Assembly: GCF_003614885.1 (NCBI RefSeq)
Contig: NZ_QZMS01000007.1
Location: 186,001 to 250,000 of the forward strand
Direction: 5' to 3'
From: Photobacterium salinisoli
Lineage (GTDB): Bacteria > Pseudomonadota > Gammaproteobacteria > Enterobacterales > Vibrionaceae
Length of the DNA: 64,000 bases
In this document: one piece after another, positions 36,057-43,308 of the stretch
Layout: every line of letters starts with the position of its first letter
Position numbering within the stretch: position 1 is the first letter of the stretch
Notes under the pieces: generated by a model
Database searches by the model: none
What the model was told of the DNA's origin: nothing
What the model saw: only the letters and a program-made list of their open reading frames with translations
Translations under genes and position numbers: made by a program

Positions 36057-37262
36057 TCAGAACGAATGACTGTACTGAACACCGTACAGCAGTGCATCTG
36101 CACGCGTAGTTGCGGTCACTGATGTGATACCGTTGTTTTCAGAGGCGTTTACGTCTTCACCCATCAGGTAGGTCAGGCCGAAGTCCAGCGTCGACTTGCT
36201 GTCCAGGTTGTAGCTGAAGCCACCAGAGAACCACTGGCGATCTGAATCCGGGACAGAAATAGAGGTTTTCTTGTCCTGAGCACTGGTGTCGTACATATAG
36301 CCGGCACGCAGTGTCCAGTCAGCATTCACTGTGTAGGTACCACCAATCGCATAGTGCCAGCCGTCCTGCCACTGGTAATCATTCAGTGTCACGCCTTTGT
36401 TGGTTTTCAGCGAATCAAAGCTGCTCCACTCGATCCACTGAACGCTATAGTGAACGGCGAACTGGCTGTTCAATTGATGGAAACCGGAAAACTCAACCAT
36501 ATCCGGCAGTGGCATCAATAAGCTCTGGCCATTCAGGTTGCCGCCAGCTGGCAGAAAATAAATGTCACCTTCGGCTTTCAGTTCAGGGCTGTAATGATAA
36601 GCCAGACCAAAGCGGTTAAGATCATTATGCTCATAGACTGTACCCAGGTTGAAGCCAACAGCAGTGCCGTCAACATCTACATCCAGAACGGTACCGCCGA
36701 ACTTTGGGTTAGAACGTTTTAATTCACCCTGACCATAGACGATGTCCAGACCACCACCAATGCTCCATTGAGGGCTGAGACGATAAGCCGCATTCAGCGC
36801 CAGGTTCAGACTTTTCACATCTGTCAGGCCGCCAAATTCGTTCGCAGCGTAGCTGTTGCTGAATTCGGTTTTAGTACCAAAGTTTGAATAAATCCCGGCA
36901 CCCAGAGCCAGTTTGTCATTTACAGGATGAACATAATACAGGTTGGGTACGTATGACGTGCCACCGATTTGTGCATCATCCAACGGCAAGATACCCGCAT
37001 AAGTCGTATCTTTCACTTCAATGTCAGTATCAATGACATTCAGGCCCAGTGAGATAGCAGGGGCATTGAACAAGGTCATGGCAGCGGCGTTACGCGCCAT
37101 CACTGAAGCATTGTCAGCAATGACGGCATCACCGGCAAAAGCGCGGCCCAGGCCGGTAGCAGATTGTGAGTTAAGCTGGAATCCGGCAGCCAGTGATTGC
37201 TGTGAGGCCAGCATGACGGCGGTTGCCATCAGGGTTTTTGTAAACAGACGCTTCTTGTACAT
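36057..37262 (-). CDS. fadL: Long-chain fatty acid outer membrane transporter FadL
   Basis: FadL imports long-chain fatty acids across the outer membrane. The 401-residue product has a signal peptide (cut near SLAAG), the FadL N-terminal hatch (GFQLNSQSATGLGRAFAG is in this block, containing the conserved NPA-like region as ARNAAAM), 14-strand barrel and a terminal aromatic residue (SHSF) for BAM assembly. The ATG at 37262 begins MYKKRLF; a longer upstream reading frame is not signal-like. A FadR-like site lies 82-98 bases upstream. Confidence 0.92.
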   Translation of the reverse strand: MYKKRLFTKTLMATAVMLASQQSLAAGFQLNSQSATGLGRAFAGDAVIADNASVMARNAAAMTLFNAPAISLGLNVIDTDIEVKDTTYAGILPLDDAQIGGTSYVPNLYYVHPVNDKLALGAGIYSNFGTKTEFSNSYAANEFGGLTDVKSLNLALNAAYRLSPQWSIGGGLDIVYGQGELKRSNPKFGGTVLDVDVDGTAVGFNLGTVYEHNDLNRFGLAYHYSPELKAEGDIYFLPAGGNLNGQSLLMPLPDMVEFSGFHQLNSQFAVHYSVQWIEWSSFDSLKTNKGVTLNDYQWQDGWHYAIGGTYTVNADWTLRAGYMYDTSAQDKKTSISVPDSDRQWFSGGFSYNLDSKSTLDFGLTYLMGEDVNASENNGITSVTATTRADALLYGVQYSHSF

Positions 37263-37343
37263 AGTTATTTTTATCCTGATCGTTCTTTGCTGACACGTTA
37301 ACTGTGCCAGAGAGGCAGCGATTGTAGGAGCAGGCAAAAAAAC

Positions 37344-37360
37344 AACAAATCAGACCAGTA
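37344..37360 (-). promoter_or_regulatory. FadR-like operator upstream of fadL
   Basis: Read on the minus strand the site is TACTGGTCTGATTTGTT. It keeps the left half and centre of the E. coli FadR consensus (ACTGGTCNGAC) but has a weak right half. FadR regulation of fadL is established in enterobacteria and Vibrio, which makes the match meaningful. Confidence 0.5.
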
Positions 37361-37419
37361 TCTAAATTATTGTTTTATTGGAGTGGATAGGCACTGACTG
37401 GTGAAATGGTAGGCATTTT

Positions 37420-37452
37420 TTGCGGTGGTCACTGTTGGTGATACCACCGCAA
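37420..37452. promoter_or_regulatory. Hairpin after the DUF3379 gene
   Basis: TTGCGGTGGT and ACCACCGCAA form a perfect 10-base stem around a partly paired CAC/GTG loop. It lies just beyond the stop of the minus-strand DUF3379 gene. No T-run follows in that direction, so termination would be weak; it may be an RNA-stabilising 3' structure. Confidence 0.5.
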
Positions 37453-37454
37453 CG

Positions 37455-38168
37455 TTAAATACTGGTCCAACGCATGGCGTCTTTCAGCTGTTCGGCGACC
37501 GGCATGACATCTTCGCCTTTGTTACCCACCACGATCAGACTGGCGTTCTGAGAAGGCATGACAACGCCGCGCATTTTGCCGTCTTCAAAGCTTTTCATGG
37601 CGTTGGAGGATTGGGGCACCACAAAAACAGTAATTTTTCCGTGCTTACCGCCGATGACCATATGTAAGGCTTCACCGCCATCAAAACCACAGTGATTGAG
37701 ATAGTAAACATGTGCAGGCAAATTGCTCAATTCTGGACCGAAAGGCTTGAGCTTGGCGTTAACCTGCGTCAGTGACACACCTTCATCAACCTGGTCGACA
37801 AATGGGGCTTCATTATAGATATGCGTTAAAGCCACCTGACCCATGTCTTTGGCGGGACTCAGCGAAAACCCTGGCTGAAGTTGACCGATTAACAACCCGC
37901 ACAGGAAAGCCACGGAAGCCGCAATCGCTAAATGACGGCGTACTTTTTTCTCGGCCTGATAGCCTTGTCCGGACTGACGGAACAAGATTTTATCGGCCAG
38001 ATCTTCCGGGACATCCACTTTCATTGCTGCAGACAGTCTGCTGTCCAATTGCTGTAACTCATCGTGCAGTTTACGGTTAGCAATTGACGCATTTTTCGTA
38101 GCGACCATTTCTGGACTCTGATCATTAGGATCTGCCAAAATTCGGCGACGAAATTCAAGATCGTCCAT
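37455..38168 (-). CDS. DUF3379 family membrane protein, probable anti-sigma factor
   Basis: The 237-residue product has a cytoplasmic N-terminal half (residues 1-80), one transmembrane segment near 83-101 (LAIAASVAFLCGLLIG) and a periplasmic domain. It overlaps the upstream ECF sigma gene by 14 bases. That pairing and topology are typical of membrane anti-sigma factors, but no zinc-binding HxxxCxxC motif is visible. The function is inferred from neighbours. I recall a similar pair beside fadL in V. cholerae. Confidence 0.7.
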   Translation of the reverse strand: MDDLEFRRRILADPNDQSPEMVATKNASIANRKLHDELQQLDSRLSAAMKVDVPEDLADKILFRQSGQGYQAEKKVRRHLAIAASVAFLCGLLIGQLQPGFSLSPAKDMGQVALTHIYNEAPFVDQVDEGVSLTQVNAKLKPFGPELSNLPAHVYYLNHCGFDGGEALHMVIGGKHGKITVFVVPQSSNAMKSFEDGKMRGVVMPSQNASLIVVGNKGEDVMPVAEQLKDAMRWTSI

Positions 38169-38733
38169 TCTGGTGGCCCCTCCGCTCGGTTTGCTTCTCT
38201 AAAGCATCTTTTAACTGGTTACGCGCTCTGAACAATCGGGTCATCACTGTGTTTCTGTTCAGTCCAAGGATATTAGCAATTTCATCACCGTTGAATCCAG
38301 CCATGACCTGTAAAACCAAAGGCTCACGATATTCGGACGGCAGCTGTTTAATCATATGTTGCAACTGGCTCAGTTCAGACTCATTTAAACCCCCTGCGTC
38401 GGTGTCATGATCATCCGCAATCGGGTGATCGTCGATGTCGACCAGATCGAGTTGCTTACGTTCAAAACGCCTTGCATTTTCGCGACGCAGTATAGTGATC
38501 AGCCAGGCTTTGGCCGCACTGTCATCGTTGAGGCTGTCTAGCGATCGCCATGCGCGCAGGCAGGTTTCCTGCACCAAATCTTCGGCAATATGCTGGTCAT
38601 GGCACAACCAGTAGGCGTACCTGTAAAGGTCTTTGTGCCAGGCCCTGACCAGGGCTTCATAGCGTGTCTGTTTATTCATATCCACAGAGACCGAGGTATC
38701 TGGGTTTTTCTTGCGAAAAAATTGCTTAATCAT
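38155..38733 (-). CDS. ECF-type RNA polymerase sigma factor
   Basis: The 192-residue product has sigma region 2 (YRYAYWLCHDQHIAEDLVQE, with the DLVQET motif) and region 4 with a helix-turn-helix (FNGDEIANILGLNRNTVMTRL). Between them lies a short charged linker, so regions 1 and 3 are absent, as in group IV sigma factors. It overlaps the DUF3379 gene, its probable regulator. The start is uncertain: ATG 38733 is used; ATG 38679 (MNKQTRYE) would also leave both domains intact. Confidence 0.85.
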   Translation of the reverse strand: MIKQFFRKKNPDTSVSVDMNKQTRYEALVRAWHKDLYRYAYWLCHDQHIAEDLVQETCLRAWRSLDSLNDDSAAKAWLITILRRENARRFERKQLDLVDIDDHPIADDHDTDAGGLNESELSQLQHMIKQLPSEYREPLVLQVMAGFNGDEIANILGLNRNTVMTRLFRARNQLKDALEKQTERRGHQNGRS

Positions 38734-38867
38734 GATGTAGCCCGTCCGTATCCATTGAGCCGTAGTCAATAATACGGGAGATAACAGGAATTGGATTCAT
38801 AAAAATAGACTGTTGTGTTATTGATTTCCCTCAATATCTGTCAGCCCGCTTTCGTTATAGTAGCTGT

Positions 38868-39068
38868 GTTATCGGGGTTGACCCCTTGATAGCGTCCTTT
38901 ACGGACTGAGTATACCCTTCAACGACTTGCGTGCAGAAAGTGTCAGTATTTCTATTGGTAACTCAAGACGGAATGCTGAACGTTATTGTTCGCGCTTTTT
39001 ATCATACTTGCACAAACGACTGACACGTTGAGTTTGTTAACCATACCATAGCGGTGTGGTTTTTTTTT
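38868..39068 (+). ncRNA. Candidate structured small RNA or leader upstream of fadI
   Basis: This part of the 468-base gap between the sigma gene and fadI holds no credible ORF but several paired elements. A 5' hairpin has outer stem GTTATC/GATAGC and inner GGGG-TTGA-CCCC (38868-38893). GTCC-TTTAC-GGAC follows at 38894-38906. A long-range pair joins GTGTCAGT (38940-38947) to ACTGACAC (39019-39026). A strong terminator closes the segment at 39039-39068. The fadI promoter lies downstream of this terminator, so the segment looks like its own transcript. No clear promoter was found; TATAGT at 38856 is the best -10 candidate. Confidence 0.5.
39039..39068 (+). terminator. Intrinsic terminator in sigma/fadI gap
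   Basis: AACCATACC and GGTGTGGTT form a 9-base stem (one G-U pair) with a 5-base loop and run into eight or more T. No annotated gene reads into it on this strand, which points to an unannotated transcript ending here. Confidence 0.85.
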
Positions 39069-39133
39069 GCGCTATGTTTTAACTCCTTACACTTTTCATT
39101 GTTTTTGGTTGCTCCAACTTCTTAAACATTAAT

Positions 39134-39161
39134 TTGAATTAAATAACAATGCCGTTACAAT
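39134..39161 (+). promoter_or_regulatory. Sigma-70 promoter of fadIJ
   Basis: TTGAAT at 39134-39139 and TACAAT at 39156-39161 are separated by 16 bases. The predicted start near 39168 lies inside the FadR-like site. Spacing and position 40 bases before fadI make it the likely fadIJ promoter. Confidence 0.6.
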
Positions 39162-39163
39162 CG

Positions 39164-39180
39164 GTGTGGTCTGACCTCTA
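39164..39180 (+). promoter_or_regulatory. FadR-like operator at fadI
   Basis: GTGTGGTCTGACCTCTA contains the symmetrical core TGGTC-T-GACC of the FadR consensus. It overlaps the expected transcription start of fadI, the classic position for repression in the absence of acyl-CoA. The outer bases deviate from consensus. Confidence 0.6.
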
Positions 39181-39201
39181 CCATAATGATAAGGAGCCGC
39201 G

Positions 39202-40512
39202 ATGACACGTCGCCAGAATCTCACGACCCAACAGGGTGAACGCATCGCTGTCGTAACAGGATTACGTACCCCTTTTGCCCGCCAGGCTACAGCCTTCAAC
39301 GGTGTCCCTGCACTGGATCTAGGCAAGATGGTGGTCAATGAAATGCTGCAAAAGATTGATTTTGATCCCGCTTTGATTGAGCAGGTCGTGTTCGGTCAGG
39401 TCGTGCAGATGCCTGAAGCACCGAATATCGCCCGTGAAATTGTGCTGGGGACGGGAATGAATATTCACACTGATGCTTACAGTGTGACCCGGGCGTGTGC
39501 AACGAGTTTCCAGGCAGCGGCTAATGTTGCTGAGAGTATCATCTCGGGAACCATTGATATCGGGATCGCCGGCGGTGCGGATTCCTCATCGGTATTACCT
39601 ATTGGTGTGTCTAAAAAACTGGCTGCCACGTTACTGGCGCTCAGCAAAGCGAAAACCATGAGCAAAAAAATGGGCCTGCTCAGTAAACTCAGCCTGAAAG
39701 ATTTAATGCCGGTTCCGCCTGCGGTTGCCGAATACTCGACAGGCCTGAGTATGGGCCAGACGGCGGAGCAAATGGCAAAAACGCACGGAATAAGCCGTGA
39801 AGAGCAGGATGCGCTGGCTCACCGTTCTCACAGCCTGGCAGCCCAAGCGTGGCGGGATGGGTTGATTCAGGGGGAGGTGATAACCGCTTTCCCGGAACCG
39901 TATCGTCAGTGGATCGATAAAGACAACAATATTCGCGAAGATTCCTCGGTAGAAGGCTACGCTAAACTGCGTCCGGCTTTTGACCGTAAATTCGGCACAG
40001 TGACGGCGGCCAACAGTACGCCGCTGACCGACGGCGGTGCGGCTGTGCTGCTGATGCGTGAAGGGCGGGCAAAAGAGCTGGGTCTGAAACCTCTGGGCTA
40101 TATTCGTTCTTATGCGTTCTCCGCAATAGGCGTCGAGCAGGATATGCTGATGGGGCCATCTTATGCGACCCCGCTGGCGTTGGACCGTGCCGGCCTGACA
40201 CTCTCAGATCTGACGCTGATTGAAATGCACGAAGCATTCGCTGCTCAAACCCTGGCGAATGTGAAAATGTTTGCTTCGAAGAAGTTTGCGCAGGAAAAAC
40301 TCGGTCGCAGTAACGCGATTGGTGAGATCGACATGGATAAATTCAATGTCTTGGGTGGTTCGCTTGCTTATGGTCACCCCTTTGCCGCCACCGGCGCGCG
40401 AATGATTACACAAACGCTGCGCGAGCTGCAGCGTCGCGGTGGCGGTCTGGCACTGAATACCGCCTGTGCCGCTGGTGGTTTGGGTGCTGCCATGATCCTG
40501 GAGACTGAATAA
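39202..40512 (+). CDS. fadI: 3-ketoacyl-CoA thiolase FadI
   Basis: FadI cleaves 3-ketoacyl-CoA to acetyl-CoA in beta-oxidation and works in complex with FadJ. The 436-residue thiolase has nucleophile Cys99 in RACATS, the EMHEAFAAQ segment, [10 protein letters not shown] and a C-terminal NTACAAGG loop carrying the second active cysteine. Good ribosome site AAGGAG before the ATG. The last base of its stop is the first base of the fadJ start. Confidence 0.96.
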   Translation: MTRRQNLTTQQGERIAVVTGLRTPFARQATAFNGVPALDLGKMVVNEMLQKIDFDPALIEQVVFGQVVQMPEAPNIAREIVLGTGMNIHTDAYSVTRACATSFQAAANVAESIISGTIDIGIAGGADSSSVLPIGVSKKLAATLLALSKAKTMSKKMGLLSKLSLKDLMPVPPAVAEYSTGLSMGQTAEQMAKTHGISREEQDALAHRSHSLAAQAWRDGLIQGEVITAFPEPYRQWIDKDNNIREDSSVEGYAKLRPAFDRKFGTVTAANSTPLTDGGAAVLLMREGRAKELGLKPLGYIRSYAFSAIGVEQDMLMGPSYATPLALDRAGLTLSDLTLIEMHEAFAAQTLANVKMFASKKFAQEKLGRSNAIGEIDMDKFNVLGGSLAYGHPFAATGARMITQTLRELQRRGGGLALNTACAAGGLGAAMILETE

Positions 40513-42677
40513 TGACGGATGTAACCATGACTGAACAGAAGAATACAGAACATACTGTTGAGCCGGCGCAATCAGCCTTCAGCCTGAGCTACGGCGAGAA
40601 TGGCCTTGCCTGGCTGAAAATTGATGTCCCCGGGGAAAAAATGAATACCCTCCAGGCTGCCTTTGCCACTCAGGTTGGCAGCGTGCTGGACGAGCTGGAA
40701 GCGAAAAAAGCAGACATCAAAGGCTTGGTGGTGTATTCCGGCAAGCCGGATAACTTTGTCGCCGGGGCGGATATTCGCATGCTGGCGGCATGCACTACGG
40801 CCAAAGAAGCCGAGCAGTTGGCGACGCAGGGGCAGCAGATGTTCCAGCGTCTTGAAGCGCTGCCGTTTCATGTTGTCGCTGCCATTCATGGCCCGTGCCT
40901 GGGCGGCGGACTTGAACTGGCGCTGGCGTGCCATAGCCGGGTATGTACCGATTCCGATGCCACCAAACTGGGCCTGCCGGAAGTGCAGCTTGGCTTGCTG
41001 CCGGGTTCAGGCGGTACACAGCGTCTGCCTCGTCTGATTGGCGTGGCCAATTCGCTCGATATGATTTTGACCGGTAAACAACTACGCGCCAAAAAAGCGA
41101 AGAAATTGGGCGTGGTCGATGAATGCGTGCCGGAAAGTATTTTGCTCAAAGTGGCAGAAACACTGGCGCTGAAAGGCAAGCCTGTACGCAAGCACAGTTT
41201 CCAGGACTGGGCGATGGGCGGCAACCCTGTGGGCCGTGGTCTGGTGTTTGATCAGGCCCGTAAGAAGACACGAGAAAAAACCCGTGGCAATTATCCGGCG
41301 GCAGAAGCCATTTTGGATGTCATCAAATATGGCTTACAGCACGGCATAGTCAAAGGACAGAAAGAAGAGGCTCGCCGGTTCGGAGAGCTGGTGATGACTT
41401 CAGAGTCAGCCTCGCTGCGCGGTATCTTTTTTGCCACGACTGCCATGAAGAAAGAAACCGGTGTCGGCGATGATGTCAAACCTGCCGAGGTGAAGCGTGT
41501 TGCTGTGCTGGGTGGCGGGCTCATGGGTGGCGGCATCAGTCATGTGACGGCATCGAAAGCCGGCCTGCCGGTCAAAGTGAAAGATATCGCAAACGACGGC
41601 ATTTTGAACGCGATGGCGTATAACTTTAAGCTGCTCGATAAAAAGCGTAAGCGCAAAATTATCAGTAAGGCTGAGTTACAAAAACAAATGCTGATGATCA
41701 GCGGCGGTGTGGATTATCAGGGCTTTGATAAAGCCGATGTCGTGATTGAGGCGGTCTTTGAAGATCTCAGCCTGAAGCACCAGATGGTGCAAGAGGTGGA
41801 AGCCCATGCCAGACCTGACACCATTTTTGCCACCAATACGTCCTCGCTGCCGATTAACCAGATCGCTTCGGTTGCAGAGCGTCCTGAGCTGGTGGTTGGT
41901 TTACATTACTTCAGCCCGGTAGAAAAAATGCCGCTGGTGGAGGTGATCCCCCATGCCGGTACATCGCCGCAAACTGTTGCGACCGTGGTGAAATTAGCGA
42001 AGAAGCAGGGGAAAACGCCGATTGTGGTCGCCGACACAGCCGGCTTTTATGTCAATCGTATTCTTGCTCCGTATATGAATGAAGCCGCGCTGGCTCTGCT
42101 GGGCGGAGAGCCGGTAGAGCATATTGATAACGCGCTGCTCGACTTTGGCTTCCCGGTTGGGCCTATCACCCTGCTGGATGAAGTCGGCGTCGATGTCGGG
42201 GCCAAAATCAGCCCGATTCTGGAAAAAGAGCTGGGCGATCGCTTCAAGAGCCCGGATGTCTTTGACATCTTGCTGAAAGATGGCCGCAAAGGCCGTAAAA
42301 CAGGTAAAGGTTTTTATCTGTACAACGGTAAGAAAAAAGGGGTCGATAAGAGCGTTTATAAACTGCTGAAGCTCAATCCTGCGCGAAAAGCATCCGGCCA
42401 TGACATCGCGATCCGCTGCGCATTGATGATGCTGAACGAAGCGGCCCGTTGTCTGGATGAAGGGGTGGTTCACAGTGCCCGTGACGGCGACATTGGTGCG
42501 ATCTTCGGTATCGGCTTCCCGCCATTCCTGGGCGGTCCGTTCCGTTATATGGATCAGCTCGGTGCCAAGCGTGTTGTTGAATTGCTCAACGAGCATGTTA
42601 ACAAATACGGTGATCGCTTCCGCCCCTGCGAGCGTCTGTTGCAGATGGCGCAGGACGAGCAGCGTTTCTACGACTGA
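40512..42677 (+). CDS. fadJ: Fatty acid oxidation multifunctional enzyme FadJ
   Basis: FadJ carries enoyl-CoA hydratase and 3-hydroxyacyl-CoA dehydrogenase activities. The 721-residue product has an N-terminal crotonase domain (oxyanion-hole regions AGADIRML and [16 protein letters not shown]), then an NAD-binding domain with [10 protein letters not shown]. Two 3HCDH C-terminal domains follow. It overlaps the fadI stop by one base and is followed by a terminator. Confidence 0.96.
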   Translation: MTDVTMTEQKNTEHTVEPAQSAFSLSYGENGLAWLKIDVPGEKMNTLQAAFATQVGSVLDELEAKKADIKGLVVYSGKPDNFVAGADIRMLAACTTAKEAEQLATQGQQMFQRLEALPFHVVAAIHGPCLGGGLELALACHSRVCTDSDATKLGLPEVQLGLLPGSGGTQRLPRLIGVANSLDMILTGKQLRAKKAKKLGVVDECVPESILLKVAETLALKGKPVRKHSFQDWAMGGNPVGRGLVFDQARKKTREKTRGNYPAAEAILDVIKYGLQHGIVKGQKEEARRFGELVMTSESASLRGIFFATTAMKKETGVGDDVKPAEVKRVAVLGGGLMGGGISHVTASKAGLPVKVKDIANDGILNAMAYNFKLLDKKRKRKIISKAELQKQMLMISGGVDYQGFDKADVVIEAVFEDLSLKHQMVQEVEAHARPDTIFATNTSSLPINQIASVAERPELVVGLHYFSPVEKMPLVEVIPHAGTSPQTVATVVKLAKKQGKTPIVVADTAGFYVNRILAPYMNEAALALLGGEPVEHIDNALLDFGFPVGPITLLDEVGVDVGAKISPILEKELGDRFKSPDVFDILLKDGRKGRKTGKGFYLYNGKKKGVDKSVYKLLKLNPARKASGHDIAIRCALMMLNEAARCLDEGVVHSARDGDIGAIFGIGFPPFLGGPFRYMDQLGAKRVVELLNEHVNKYGDRFRPCERLLQMAQDEQRFYD

Positions 42678-42702
42678 TTTACTGCTAAGAATCCAATAAA
42701 TC

Positions 42703-42728
42703 AAAGGCCTGCATAGCAGGCCTTTGTC
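42703..42728. terminator. Terminator after fadJ
   Basis: A perfect 10-base stem (AAAGGCCTGC with GCAGGCCTTT) with a 3-base loop lies 26 bases after the fadJ stop. The T tail is short in both directions. It separates fadJ from a convergent minus-strand gene and may work for both. Confidence 0.75.
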
Positions 42729-42765
42729 GTTAGAGGGAGATGGAGATGGAACCGATGTGAAACTG

Positions 42766-43071
42766 TTAAGTGATTTTGTGATGCTTTAACCCTTGCTGCA
42801 CATTGATGCCCAGACGAAAGCGCCGGTACAGGCTTTTCGGGCGGACTAAGTGCAGCAGCAGGATAACCGAGCCAGCTACCATCAGCGGGTTAAAGCCAAT
42901 CCATAGCATGAAAGTCAGTGAGCAAAGGGCGATAGCTGTGAGCAGACACAACATGCTGTCAAGCTGGCGCGGATGAATAGCCTTCATACAGGTACGGCAG
43001 AATAGCCGGCTGTGTAAACTGTGGTTTTTCGCCGTAATAGACTGACGGCAGATCGAACAGGCGTGCGACAT
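42766..43071 (-). CDS. Small zinc-ribbon membrane protein, function unknown
   Basis: The 101-residue product has two CxxC pairs in its first 30 residues (CSIC and CRTC), forming a probable zinc ribbon. Two hydrophobic helices (about 40-58 and 63-78) and a basic tail follow. The layout suggests a membrane protein with a cytoplasmic metal-binding head. It lies alone between fadJ and the M16 peptidase gene. I do not recognise a named family. Confidence 0.7.
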   Translation of the reverse strand: MSHACSICRQSITAKNHSLHSRLFCRTCMKAIHPRQLDSMLCLLTAIALCSLTFMLWIGFNPLMVAGSVILLLHLVRPKSLYRRFRLGINVQQGLKHHKIT

Positions 43072-43228
43072 AACAGGTTCCTGAACATTGTTCTGAGAAA
43101 TTATGCTTATTCGACCTCACGGCTTCTTGCATCACTTTCCGATACAGACGGCCAGCCTGAGGCTGTATTTTTGGATTTGTTAATGTAGATAATCGACTGA
43201 CAGGAAAAGGAAAATTAAGAGTGATGCC

Positions 43229-43254
43229 AAAAGTGGAATCGTGATTCCACTTTT
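43229..43254. terminator. Hairpin terminator after the M16 peptidase gene
   Basis: AAAAGTGGAATC and GATTCCACTTTT are perfect 12-base arms separated by two bases, giving a long stem ending in four T on each strand. It lies about 55 bases beyond the stop of the minus-strand peptidase gene. The remaining bases of the 43072-43308 gap show no gene. Confidence 0.7.
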
Positions 43255-43279
43255 ATCGGTTTGGATATGCAAGCAGTCT

Positions 43280-43302
43280 CCCCTGAGATCAAGACTCAGG
43301 GG
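43280..43302. promoter_or_regulatory. Second hairpin directly after the M16 peptidase stop
   Basis: CCCCTGAG and CTCAGGGG (8-base stem, 7-base loop) lie 7 bases beyond the peptidase stop codon. There is no T tail, so this is probably a stabilising 3' end structure in front of the real terminator. Confidence 0.5.
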
Positions 43303-43308
43303 ACGCGG

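Noticed and set aside
37420-37452. Intrinsic terminator for the DUF3379 gene
   Set aside because: Stem is strong but the minus-strand tail is A-rich, so it is kept only as a hairpin.
38821-38861. Promoter for the candidate RNA (TATAGT at 38856)
   Set aside because: No -35 element at proper spacing, so it is not listed as a promoter.
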